Below are positions 36,907 through 50,000 of a stretch of 64,000 nucleotides of DNA, piece after piece. The notes under the pieces were generated by a model. It did no database searches. It had not been told where the DNA came from and worked only from the letters and a program-made list of their open reading frames with translations. The stretch is from contig OX388305.1 of the NCBI GenBank assembly GCA_947579605.1, positions 28,595,542-28,659,541 on the forward strand, in the 5' to 3' direction. Source of the stretch: Athripsodes cinereus. Lineage: Eukaryota; Arthropoda; Insecta; Trichoptera; Leptoceridae. A program made the translations under genes and the position numbers. How positions within the stretch are numbered: position 1 is the first letter of the stretch; each line of letters begins with the position of its first letter.

Positions 36907-37274
36907 ATGGTATTTCACTTCTCTCCTGGGAAGGTCTATATTCAAAGATGGACCCTAAATAGCAGAAGATGAAGATTCCACTGTTAATTTACGAGTAGGA
37001 ATAAACTCTTATCTGCAAAAAGTAAACCATATAATATCATACCAATGTTATACTTAGTATTAATGATTAATCAATAAACTGTTGACTATCTCACATTTCA
37101 TTGTTTTATTATTGCTATATCTATTATAGGTACTTACATATATGTGCTAAATTCATAACGTTTTTGTGTATTTATTTTCTATTCTCTTGATAATATATTC
37201 AGCAAACTAGCACCGTATAGCTGTTGTCACTGTACTAACTAAAGAGATAATTATTATATTACATCACAAATACC

Positions 37275-38915
37275 CAGAGATGTGCAAAATACTTTCAAAA
37301 AAGTATTTAAATACAAAATACAAATACTTTTGAATTTTTGTATTTCAAATACAAAATACTAAATACTTTTTCATAATGGTATTTAAATACAAAATACAAA
37401 ATACGTATTTTCAAAATACTTTTTTAAAATACCTTTTTAAAATACTTTTTACAAATAGTCGAACAAGGTGTAAGACAAAAGTATTTAATATTTAAACCAT
37501 TGATGAATGAAAGAGAAATTAAAAACTGGACAAAAGTATACATAAATGGAGAAAGGGTTGACATGATTCGATATAGCATTGCTTGCAGACAATTGATGAA
37601 TGCCATTGATGAATGAAAAACTGGACAAGAGTAAACATAAATGGAGAAAGGGTTGACATGATTCGATATAGCATTGCTTGCAGACAATTGATGAATGAAA
37701 AACTGGACAAGAGTATACATAAATGGAGAAAGGGTTGACATGATTCGATATAGCATTGCTTGCAGACAATTGATGAATGCCATTGATGAATGAAAAACTG
37801 GACAAGAGTATACATAAATGGAGAAAGGGTTGACATGATTCGATAAAGCATTGCTTGCAGACAATTGATTAATGCCATTGATGAATGAAAAACTGGACAA
37901 GAGTATACATAAATGGAGAAAGGGTTGACATGATTCGATGTATCATTGCTTGCAGACAATGAGGATGAGCCTTAGGAAGAACTGTCAAAATAGAAAAAAA
38001 AAATTAACTAAGTCATGACAAAATGTACGGTTGTTAGAAGAGATAAGCCGAAAATTGTCATAAATGGATTGAGTATCATCAAGCAGGTAAGAGAATTCCT
38101 GACTTGGGCTGCAAAATAAATCAGAATGGATAATCCAAATCTGAAATCGTATGGACTACTGTAACATCATACATACAGTATACAGGACTGCTCCAGACTC
38201 TTCCTTATCGTCTTCAGATGGTTTTTAGTGTTGCCTCCGGATCATTTACAGAGAGAATGAGAGCTGCCACATAACTTCACTACTAAGAAGTCTACACTAA
38301 CTGAGAGTCCTAGAGATACTGGTGTTTAAACTGTATCTCACTGTCCACAAGGCAGCACACTACCCACTGAGCTGTTCCGCTGACGAAAATGTGTGGCGAA
38401 GGCTGTGCCCAGCTTCTTAAACTCGTTGAACTCAAAAGGGGCAAATACCTCTAAATTTGCAGAAAGAAGAAACAAAGTCGCAGCGTCATTTGCCTGGAAT
38501 AGATTGCCTTCAGACAAAATTGAAAATGCTACCATTCAGGAGAAATCACAGCGCCCTTGAAATGGCCATGGATCGTTAAACGGCGTCATGTATAATTTGT
38601 TCAATCATCATTATTATGTGTGTATATCTCTAACATGGAGTACTCTAATGGAAACGTTATATTTGTAATTCAACAAATTGGCAAAAATAGCTTGCGTACG
38701 CACATATCAATTAATGGCAGAATTTTGTTTCAAACAATAAAAAGGTATTTTGTAAAAGTATTTTGTGTAAAATACAAAATACTCAAAAAAAGTATTTCAA
38801 ATAAAATACAAAATACTTTTTACAAAAAGGTATTTGAAATACAAAATACAAATACGTATTTTGTATTTTGTATTTGTATTTTAAATACTTTTATTTGAAA
38901 TACGTCACATCTCTG
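37275..38915 (+). mobile_element. 1.6-kb hAT-like element carrying a LINE fragment (copy 1)
   Basis: The ends are CAGAGATGTG and CACATCTCTG, flanked by a perfect 8-bp direct repeat CAAATACC (37,267-37,274 and 38,916-38,923). The outer 150-200 bp on each side are arrays of aaatacaaaatac/gtattt. The middle holds decayed LINE ORF2 sequence on the plus strand, including a 95-bp minisatellite at 37,495-37,965. Minus-strand ORFs of 106-158 codons here are only translations of that minisatellite. Its relative at 57,196-58,595 lies in inverted orientation with the same internal LINE pieces, so the LINE part was already present when the family moved. Confidence 0.85.
37495..37965. repeat. 95-bp minisatellite derived from a reverse-transcriptase motif region
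   Basis: Five copies marked by gattcg at 37,565, 37,660, 37,742, 37,837 and 37,932 (spacings 95, 82, 95, 95; the 82-bp unit lacks tgccattgatgaa). Each unit reads ..aaactggacaagagtataca, aatggagaaagggttgaca, tgattcgatatagcattgc, ttgcagaca.. The single-copy counterpart in the element at 57,196-58,595 translates on the minus strand to YADNIALLADNEDMLN, the LINE RT active-site neighbourhood. The array is thus an expanded piece of RT coding sequence. Confidence 0.85.
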
Positions 38916-39074
38916 CAAATACCTTTGGCAGTACATCTGTATCATAAAACATTTTGATTATACATTTTATGTACCTATGTATTTTGTGATTAATAATTTA
39001 CTTATCATGTATAATAGTTACATATCTCTAATCTATCTATGCTATGATGATGATGATTTTGGATGATTTTATTT

Positions 39075-39245
39075 TATTTATGACGCCGTTCTACAGTCCC
39101 TAGACCGTCTCAAGGGCGCCAGCGAAGAGTTCAGTTTTTAGTTTGCCTCTGAAGCTAGTGACCGTCTGACCATCTCTCAGCAGCACCGGTAGGCGTTTCC
39201 ACATAACTGGTCCAACAACACCAAAGGCCCTCTCGTAGAAGTTAG
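39075..39245 (-). mobile_element. LINE ORF2 C-terminal remnant
   Basis: Minus-strand translation gives FYERAFGVVGPVMWKRLP, then LLRDGQTVTSFRGKLKTELF, the conserved C-terminal block (W-x-x-L-P ... F-K-x-x-L-K) of many LINE ORF2 proteins. The rest of the element is missing. Confidence 0.65.
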
Positions 39246-39479
39246 CTATGCTATCAGTCTTTGAATATTTTAAAATGTTTTAAATATTCTGATAAAATGC
39301 ATCTCTCTTATGAAAAAAGATTAAAGTGTATACAAATATAGTAAATGTCAGATGTAAGAAATCACAGGTTAGTGATAATCTTGCCACTGCAAATCATCTC
39401 AATATTCTATATTTGTTCTATTAACTCTGTTGTATAAATATGATTAGGAAAGATAATATATAAATGTTACAATTAAGAA

Positions 39480-40100
39480 AATAATGATAACAGTTAAGTT
39501 TCATCATCTCATATACCCTCCAAGGCTCCTCAGGAGCATAGGGCAGAAACCACCCTCCTCCATTCAGAGCTTCAATTGAGTCACCTCTTCCCGTGACATT
39601 CCTAGCTTTCTGTTGTAATTGTGAAAGAGGGACGTCTGGGTCATTGGAAACCTTGTGGACGAAAGAACAGTTCTTTTTTTTTAGACAACTATCACTGAAC
39701 TTTCTCAAAACATGGTTGAACCAGACATCACGTCTCCTGTATTACAATACTGGTGATCATTTGTGACATGCTCGTACCACTATCAAAATCCTTCTAGACA
39801 CTACAAAATTTAATATCTTCCGCTCTGAACCTTGGTCAGGAGTTAAGACTCAAAGTCATGTAGAAGGGTTGAGATTTTACAATCATTATCCAGGCAATAT
39901 TTTGTCCTGACACTGGGTCCAGGTGCCCTCCAAATTATGTCTATGATGTTAAAAGCCTCGTTGGCAGTTCCAATGCAGATTGGTAATTCATTGTCAGCGT
40001 CAGGTGTTATGGTTGTTCCCAGGTATTTAAAATTGCTGACCTGAGATATTGGGTATTTTAACCATTGATGAGGTGTCACCACTAGTATACATTTCATTCT
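39480..40100 (-). mobile_element. LINE ORF2 3' fragment (family C)
   Basis: Minus-strand frames give ISQVSNFKYLGTTITPDADN (post-RT region) at about 40,080-39,960. Further down are FRKFSDS-like and [20 protein letters not shown] strings in one frame, and SSEWRRVVSALCS in another, showing frameshift decay. The [15 protein letters not shown] end is shared with 46,785-46,876 (+) and 56,745-56,850 (-). Confidence 0.7.
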
Positions 40101-41079
40101 ACATCTATATAGAAGTTACCATAAACATATTGATAATCTAAATGTAAAGAATTTGAATATTCTATTCTATTTCATAAGGTCATCCACTTGTTAATAAATT
40201 ATCAGGTAATGTTGAATATGAAATTGATAATAATTGTGTTTCAGAATTTGATTGTATTGATAAATTATACATAAGGCTTATTCTAGAATTCAAAAATAGC
40301 ATATGTATATACAATGTAATAAATATTTTTGTAATCAAGAAAGCAATTAAAGGAGCACAATGAAATCACAATAATTTGATGTTTTTTTTTTACTAAATTC
40401 ATTCTTCAACTTAGCTTCGAAAGTACGAAAATCAAAAAACACCTTCATTTTCTCATTGCCATATTTTCGGGCTGATGTTTAGCCACATACTTTAGTTTGT
40501 TTAACAATTTGAATACTTATACTTGTATTTTGGTATCTGTACAAGCTTCCTGTAATTACTTGTTGGGTTGGGCTGTTTCCACATTTATATCTAGTTTGTG
40601 TAGGTATACCAAAGAGGTGACACTTCTGGCTGAGTCATGTTTTGTGAATGTCCAGCGATACTGTTTTTTTTATCTGCAAGATTTATGACTCTCAGCAAGA
40701 TCTTTCACTATAGACCATCTTGTCACAACAGTGTCAATGCATTGGAAATTTTATGAAAAGAAATAACTCATTTAGTGCAGAATTATTCTTAATAGAAGAA
40801 GCTCTTCTCTACTGTAGGCTTTAATTGCCTGTAATAAACTTGGAAATATTGATAACAACTTTTTATAGTTCCTGATAAAGGGAACCTTCTGTAGTTGATT
40901 TGTTATCTAAGATAACGAATTGGATATTTTATGTGGTATTGATATAATCCTGATTCATTTGTCATATCTAGATCATTGAAATGATAACACATCAGTTATT
41001 AGATATCTTTTCAACTGGAACATTGTGTTGTGGAAAAAAGGAGAAATAAAGTGATAAATGTAAACAGCCAACCATCAAA

Positions 41080-44000
41080 ATGGGGGAGTCCAAAATCATA
41101 ATGGTATCTTTTAAAAAAATTATTATTTTATTTTTGTATTGTATTTAAAAGAAATTAATGCGTTTGCCTCTAAATCGGAAAAATTAAATCATCTAAGCGC
41201 TGTGCATATTAGAAGAATAAAAATGGTTTAAATCCTTGAATTAATTGACATTGTTAATTTTATTTATGTGTTCTTACATATTTCATATTCATAGAATACA
41301 GTATGTGTGTATTAACTCTTGATTAAATTATAAATTTATGGCTGTAATAAAGTGTAACTACCAATTGATCAGCAGTGGAATTTCTTCTTTCAATGGAAGT
41401 TCGTAGGCACTGCTGATACAGTATATAAATACATATATGATCTTCATTTGTTGAGTTTGAGTTTGTTTTGAGTGTTCCTGAGTTTTGTGTTTATGGTCCT
41501 CAGTCCTCATTTTATCCATTCATGAGTTTTCCTGGATTATTTTTTGAGTATGTCTTGACTCTCAAAAGTAATATTTACTTATTTATCTTTATTAATCTCT
41601 TGATGTACAATATTTATAGAATAATGACAGAAATAAACAATCGTTTTCAATATTTTGTAGGGTGATCACGTTTGGGTGAAACCTTTGGAGAAAGGTGATT
41701 TCAGTATTCCCATTGGGTGTAAAGTTGTTAAATCAGAAGGAAAAAAACTAATTGTTAAAGATGATGATGGCAAGGAATTTACTGTTACATCTGATCAGTT
41801 GCTTAAAACGATGCACATAACATCTTCACGAGGAGTGGAGGATATGATATCTCTGGGAGATCTACAGGAATATGCAATTCTCAGGAATTTACACATGAGA
41901 TATTCAAAACGTCTTATTTATGTATGCTTATAACTTTTTATTTTATTATCTTATAGGAATATTTCCATTGATTTGTTGCTTGTAATAACTTCCTAAATGT
42001 CATTCGGTTTGTTTTACTTCTCTTTGCAGACATACACAGGGACAATGTTAGTGGCTTTAAATCCATATGAAATATTGCCCATTTACACTGGAGAACAGAT
42101 AAATTTGTATCGTGGACGAAAAATTGGAGAGTTACCACCACATATATTTTCCATTGGTGATTCATGTTATAGAGAAATGCAAGAAAATCTTTGTAACCAA
42201 TGCATTGTTATCAGGTAAACTTACCTTAATTGTTTCTAAATATTTCATTGATTGTATTGAAATTCAATTTTAACATTTCATTTTGAATTATATAATAAAA
42301 TGAGTAATATTTATAATTATTGTTTGCGGTGTGTTACTATAGAGTATAACTAATGCACAAATGGTTTTGCGGAGACTCCGAGTTGGCATCTTGGAGTGCT
42401 GATCTATACTAATGTATAGACACCAAACAATAATAAAATAAATAAATAAAACTTTATTGACCATAATTTTACACAAGTACATAAACAATAAAAAACAACA
42501 TTACAAAACGTGACAATAATTAACAAAATTAGGCCAAAAGGCGGACTTGTTGCTAGGCAACGTCTTCCAGTCAACCCTAAATCCTAATATAATACTAAAT
42601 ATTACTCATTTTATTATATAAGTTTCTACGTATTTCTAGAAATTGCCTTGATTTTTTTTTTATTCCACAGTGGTGAAAGTGGTGCTGGAAAAACAGAAAG
42701 TACTAAATTAATTCTACAATACTTGGCAGCTGTCAGTGGTAAACACTCATGGATAGAACAGCAGATTCAAGAAACTAATCCAATTTTAGAAGCTTTTGGT
42801 AATGCCAAAACAGTTCGAAATGACAACTCATCTAGGTTTGGGAAGTACATCCATATTGATTTTAATGAAAAAGGTTCCATTGAAGGTGCTAGAGTTGAGC
42901 AATATTTATTAGAAAAGTCAAGAATAGTTTCTCAAAATCAAGGAGAAAGAAATTACCATATATTTTATTGTTTATTGGCTGGCCTTAGTGGTGAAGAAAG
43001 AAAGAGGCTAGAATTGTCAGACGCCTCAAGTTATGAATATTTAAAAGGTGGTAAAACATTAACTTGTGAAGGAAGAAGCGATGCAGCACATTTTGCAGAT
43101 GTTAAAGCAGCTATGAGAATTTTAAATTTTAGTGATGAAGAAATTTGGGAAACATTTAAGCTTTTAGCAGCTATTTTACATATGGGCAATATGAAATACA
43201 AATCCAATAATGTCAATAACATGGAAGGATCAGAAGTTTCAGACCCTACGAATTCTGGAAGAGTTGCTTCGTTTCTTGGCTTAAACAAGTCCTCATTATG
43301 TGATGCTTTAACAAGGAAGACTATAAAAATACAAGGTGAAACAGTTGTCACTACAATAAGTAAACAAAGTGCTCTAGAATCTAGAGATTCATTTGTCAAA
43401 GCAATTTATGGGCATATATTTATTAAAATAGTAGAAAAAATTAATGAAACTGTTTTTAAAAAAGATAATAAAAGTGTAAATTCAATAGGTGTGCTAGATA
43501 TATTTGGATTTGAAAATTTTACAAGTAACAGTTTTGAACAACTATGTATAAACTATGCAAATGAAAATTTGCAACAATTTTTTGTCAAACATATTTTCAA
43601 AATGGAGCAAGAAGAATATTTAAAAGAAGGAATTAAATGGGAGAACATTCAATACATTGATAATCAAAATATTTTGGAAATGGTGGGCACAAAGAATCTT
43701 AACATAATGTCATTAGTAGATGAAGAAACCAGATTTCCTAAGGGAACTGATTTAACATTATTAACAAAACTGCATTCAACTCATAGTTCCAAATCCATAT
43801 ACTTAAAACCAAAATCTGATCATCAGCACATATTTGGAGTTCAACATTTTGCTGGAGATGTATTTTACCAAGTTGCAGGTATGTTCAAATATTATGGACA
43901 AATTATTGCATTGATATTCTTTCATAGAAATGTAATCATGATTCAAACAATATGCATATATTTAATGTATTTCACTTCATGGGGTTCAATTGTTTTTTCA

Positions 44001-47000
44001 GGTTTTCTGGATAAAAACAGGGATACATTTAGCACTGATATTCGTCAGTTAGTGCGGCAATCAACGAATGTGTTTTTGAAAAATCTTCTTGGTGATACCC
44101 TCACCGATACAGAGGGAGGAAAGAAGCAAGTGACACTTTCTCTGCAGTTCAGATCATCTCTTGATGAGTTAATGAAAGCCCTATATTCATGTCATCCATT
44201 TTTTGTAAGATGTATCAAACCCAATGAGTTCAAGAAACCTTCAGTAAGATAGATATTACTTTATATGTGTATTTAATCATACTCAGTAAATGTAAATGTT
44301 TTTAATTTATTATTTTCTCATTCTAGATATTTGATAGATCTCTGATAGTTCGTCAGCTTCGTTATTCAGGCATGATGGAAACAGCTCGCATACGTCGCGC
44401 TGGATATCCCATTCGTCACATATATTTTGATTTTGTGAATAGGTATCGTTTCTTGGTTCATAACATTCCACCGCCTCATAAAGTAGATTGTAAAGCGGCC
44501 GCAGCTAAAATATGTCAAGAAGTTTTTGCAAATGATACTGTAGAATACCAGCTGGGACACACTAAAGTGTTTTTGAAGGATTCCCATGATATGTATTTGG
44601 AGGAGATGAGAGAAACTGTATTACAGAAATATATACTTCTTCTCCAAAGAAACATCAAGCGTTGGATATGTAGGAGACGCTTCTTACAACTTCGTGCTGC
44701 AGCTATTGTGACACAAAAGCACTGGAGAGCTCGAGGCTACAGACAAAATTATTTAATTATGAAGAGAGGCTATCTTCGTATGCAAGCTACAATACGATCA
44801 CGACAACTCACATACAATTATATAAAACTCAAGAAAGGTGCTGTTACTATACAATGCCACGCTAAAGGTTATTTGGTTAGAAAAATGGTTCGTGAAAAGA
44901 GATCGCTTATAAAAGCGCAACTTGCCATATTGAGGCAGAAGAGAGATGAAGAAATGGAAGAAATGAAAAATAAGGGAACAGTTGATTATATTCAGAAATC
45001 AGAAAACAACTTTGATAAACGAGTAAATGCAATGTTCCATAGTATGTTGTTGAATAGATTCAAAGACGAGTACACAGAACCAACCAAGAAAAATGCTGTT
45101 GTGGATGATAGATACGTGGATGATATGTTTGGATTTTTGCAGGAAAATATTTCCGACATTCCAAAGAAAGTTGAGGTATTAATTAACTTATTTATTTATT
45201 AACCTAGATGGATTTAGTTTAACCATATCTATGTAGAATAATATTTTCAATAATAATAATAAGTAAATAATATTTTCATTTTATCATTACCCATCGGTGA
45301 TGTCACGAAATGCCATTTTTCAGTATGGGTGTTTTCAACAGAATTAAGTTTTCTTCTCAAATGTTTGTTAACAAAAAGTTACTAGCAAAAATATTTGTAA
45401 ATGATTATTTTTAACATATTTATTTATTTATTTATTAACATAATATACGGCTAAATAGCCTTTAAAGTACAATAACTTACAAAAACAAACTTGAAACAAA
45501 CACAATTAACACATAAGTGACAATGAATACAAAAACATGACAGTAGTAACTACAGGGGATTCTCAACGGAAAGCAGAAAGAATATCTCGCTTATCAGAAT
45601 TTTCTCAACTTCTGTGTAAATATTTATAAAAATGTTCTGTATAATAGAGGAAAATTGTTGCTACAAAAATATTATTTGGATTTTTGGCGAAATATTTTCT
45701 TTCTTTTTTATTTGCAAAAATATAATAAAACGGGCAAAAATAAAATCTAATTGGTATATAAACTTTAGGAAATATGTATTCAAATTAGATTTTATTTTTG
45801 CTTATTTTTTTTGCCAGCAATAGTAAAATAAGCAAAAATAAAATCTAATTCGAATACATATTTCCTAAAGTTTATATTCGAGTTAGATTTTATTTTTGTC
45901 TGATTTTGGCAATTATCTGAAACTATGCATTGGACATTATCAGATTTTTTCATATATTTATCACTATACTATACTATGAGGTAGCCAGCAGACCAGCTGC
46001 ATATAATAAACATACAAGCTGTCCTCTCTGAGCCAATATAAAATCAAGACATTCAGGATGGGTGGCAAACCTCATCACTGAATTTAAGATGTAATATCTT
46101 AACTTTTTGAACACCTGCCTTTTACAGGATACTCGAAAACTTACAGGACACCGAAGAGTGGCAGACCAATATATTTATTCTGATCTAATTCTATATATTT
46201 ATTCTAATTCATTTAATTTATATTTCAGGATATTAATTATGATGAAGAACTGGAATTGACATCTCCAGTAAAGCCTCAAGAAGATCTTTCAGCCTATGAC
46301 TTCAGGAAGTTTACAGCTACATATTTCACTGGTAACAGCAGTTACCAACACAGTAGAAGGGCACTACGAAGACCTTTGCTGGACTTGGGAGACAATGAAG
46401 CTTGTAATGCAGCAGCTCGAGCTCTTTGGATAACATTGTTGAGATTTATGGGAGATATTCCTGAACCCAGAGAAACTGTGGATTCTGACACAACACCTGT
46501 TATGTCCAAATTAACGGAGACTTTAGGGAAAGCTTTCCAAAATTCCATTGATTTTCAGGTTACTTTAAATTCATATTTATATTTTCAATGTAACAATTTA
46601 ATTCATACACAGAGAACCTGGAGAAGTATAGACCTTCACTATTTTCTGTAATTTTTTGACTTTCAGTATATTTATTATCTTCTATTAGTCCACTGGCTAA
46701 CACTTTTGTGAGATGCCATGATGGTATGGATGAATATGGTAAAAGTTTCTATACTATAACTTCACGGTATCAGAGCGCTGGGAATGTCATTGAAAGAGGT
46801 GACTAAATTGGCGCAGAGACGCTCTGAATGGAGGAGGCTGGTTTCTGCCCTGTGCTCCCGAGAGGAGCGTTGAGGGCGATGATGATGATACTATAACTTC
46901 ACCTAGTATCCCAAGTGGGGTAGTCTACACTTATGCAGTTTCTCATTCATGCATTCACATTTCTTCCACTCAACATGCAGCCATCTTTGGGAAATTAGTC

Positions 47001-50000
47001 GACATGGTCCAGCCACCTAGTTATCTGATTTCCACGCTTTCCTTTACCCCTTATGGCAATTAAATACAACTTTGTTAATATCTTCTTATCAATTTGCTCT
47101 ACATGTCCAAACCTATGGCAAAATGGAGATATGTATGTAAGATCACACATAAGACATTAAATATCTTCAATCTAGTGATGAGGTATCCTACCCGTCCCAA
47201 ATGCCCCATTTTTATTGAGCACCAAGAGCATGACCTGCATGTTAATTTCATATAGTTAGACAAGAAGCTACCCCAGTTGTGCGAAAATAGATTACTTTAG
47301 ATTGTTATCTTTTAAGTTAATTGTAACAACAAATTATTTATTTCTTAATTATTATTTATCATTATAAATTAATATTTTAGAAATTGACTCAAAATAAAAA
47401 TGATCATAAACAGAAAATGATTCACATGACTCTAAAGAGGCAAACAAAAATTCACAACGAGATTCATCGCGGTTTAGTAGAAGATAAACAAATGAATGAG
47501 TTTTATGATTCGTGGCTCAATTCGAGGCGAACTACGAATTTGGAAAAACTTCATTTTATCATTGGTCACGGCGTATTGAGACCCGAACTGAGGTGAGTTG
47601 TTATCATATTTTTTTACTGACTGTAACTGTTAAATGGACCGAAATATAAATATTAAATATAAATTCCAATTATTTTTACATATTTTAGGGATGAAATATT
47701 CTGTCAGTTATGTAAACAACTTTGCAATAATCCAACAAAAGCTTCTCATGCCAGAGGATGGATTCTTATGTCTTTGTGTATCGGATGCTTTGCTCCAAGT
47801 GAGAAATTAGTCAAATATTTACAAGCTTTCATTCGAGAAGGTCCTCCAGGATATGCTCCATACTGTGAAGCACGCCTTAATCGTACATTGAAAAATGGTA
47901 CAAGAACTCAACCACCGAGTTGGTTAGAACTTCAGTCAGTTAAGTCAAAGTCCCCTATCAGTGTAAATATTACTTACATGGACAATTCCACTCAAGCGAT
48001 GCAGTTAGATTCAGCATCTACTGCAGAAGAAGTTTGCTCCCAAATTTCAGAAAATTTAAATCTTGTCGATACATTTGGATTCTCAATTTTCATCAATTTG
48101 TTTGACAAAGTACTCTCTCTGGGAAGTGAAGGTGATCATATCATGGATGCAATATCACAGTGTGAGCAATATGCCAAAGAACAAGGATCTTCTGAGAAAA
48201 ATGCTCCATGGAGACTCTTCTTCCGGAAGGAAATATTCAGTCCTTGGTACAATCCATTGGATGATGCTGTCGCTGCCAATTTGATCTATCATCAAGTTGT
48301 GAGAGGTGTTAAGTTTGGTGAATACAGATGTTCGTCAGAGAATGATATTGCTATGTTAGCAGCACAACAATATTATATTGAATTTGGTGGTCACTTAGAT
48401 ATGCAAGTCCTTAGGAAAGTTGTCAACAACTACATTCCTAACCAATTTTTGCAATCAGGTGACAAGTCACTGGCAAAGTGGGAGAGCTTAATTGTGGCAG
48501 CTTTTCAAAGTAGCCCCAATATAAAGAAAAAAATAGATCCTCTATGTTGCAAAGAAGATATTGCTATATACGCCAAACTAACATGGCCTATACTTTTCTC
48601 TAGATTCTTTGAAGCTATTCGAATCAAAGGGTCATCAATTAATAAAGATTCTATCATCATAGCTGTTAATTGGACTGGTTTATTCTTTGTTGATGATCAA
48701 GAACAGATACTTCTTGAGTTATCCTTTGTGGAAATAATGTATGTTGGTTATCAGAAGGACAAAGATGCAAAGTTTGGAAATATAACATTCATGACAGTAC
48801 AGAAAGAAGAACTGGTGTTCCAAAGCATGGATGCGGAAGAGTTATGTAATCTAGTTACGTATCTATTAGATGGACTGAAGAAGAGATCTATATATGTTGT
48901 GGCCCAACATGACTACAAAGATTCTGGAGATACCTCTTCTTTCTTAGAGTTAAAGAGAGGTGACCTGATAACTCTGGTAAATGATTGTATTGGTGAATTA
49001 GTATTAACATCTACTTGGGGAAGTGGTGAATGCAATGGTCACCAAGGATTATTCCCAACTGATCAAGTTTATGTTTTGCCAACACTTTCTAAGCCCCCAC
49101 CAGATGTTCTACAGTTATTCAAGAAGGATGGTGCCATGGATGTTTATAAAAACAATAAATCTCGTTACAGTACACTACAACGTAAGAAGATGTATACTTT
49201 ACAGAAATATGCTCAAGAATACTTCCGAACAGGATATACTACAGCAACTGTTTCAAAATCATCAGCAATATCTTCAGCCAAAAAGGGTGTTTCAGAAGAA
49301 CTATGGAGGCATGGAAGAGAGCCTATTAGAATGCCTCTTTTGCTTAAACTACAAGCTAATGATTTACTGTGTAAAGAAGCTTGTTCTGTTTATGTTAGCA
49401 TCCTGAAGTACATGGGAGATATGCCTGCTCCAAGACCTAAAGTTGCTTCAGAATATACTGATGAAATATTTTCTCCAGCTCTGAAATATGAAGCATTAAG
49501 AGATGAAGTATATTGTCAAATTATGAAACAGTTAACCAACAATCGTATCCAATTAAGTGAAGAAAGAGGTTGGGAATTAATGTGGCTTATTACTGGATTA
49601 TTCCCATGTGGTCAAACTCTTTCTAAGGAATTGTGTGAATTCCTGAAAACAAGACCACATCCATTAGCTAATGAGTGCTTAGAACGATCACTGAGATCTC
49701 AGAAGAGTGGACAACGACAATATCCTCCATACTTAGTGGAAGTTGAAGCAATTCAACATCGTAGTCTACAAATATATCACAAAGTTTACTTCCCTGATGA
49801 CACTGATGAAGCGTTTGAAGTAGATTCTCATACAAAGGCGAGAGATCTTTGTCTGCAAATAGCCGACAGACTCGATTTAAAGAATAATGATGGATTTAGT
49901 TTGTTTGTAAAAATTGCAGATAAAGTATTTTCAGTGCCGGAAAACTATTACTTCTTTGATTTTATTCATGAACTCGTGGAATGGATTAAACAATCTAGAC

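Larger units (their letters stand above)
38924..41079. other. Intergenic between ITPA and myosin; LINE remnants
   Basis: No host exon was recognised before the myosin start. Two LINE remnants are listed separately. The stretch 40,100-41,079 is AT-rich and otherwise unassigned. A piece near 40,160-40,205 belongs to the ctcaagg/ccatccact dispersed repeat seen at 4,480 and 8,560. Confidence 0.4.

Noticed and set aside
37424..37959. Minus-strand ORFs of 106-158 codons (SSFSFINGI / CKQCYIESCQPFLHLC repeats)
   Set aside because: Three overlapping frames of the same 95-bp minisatellite; the sense strand of the parent LINE is the other one.
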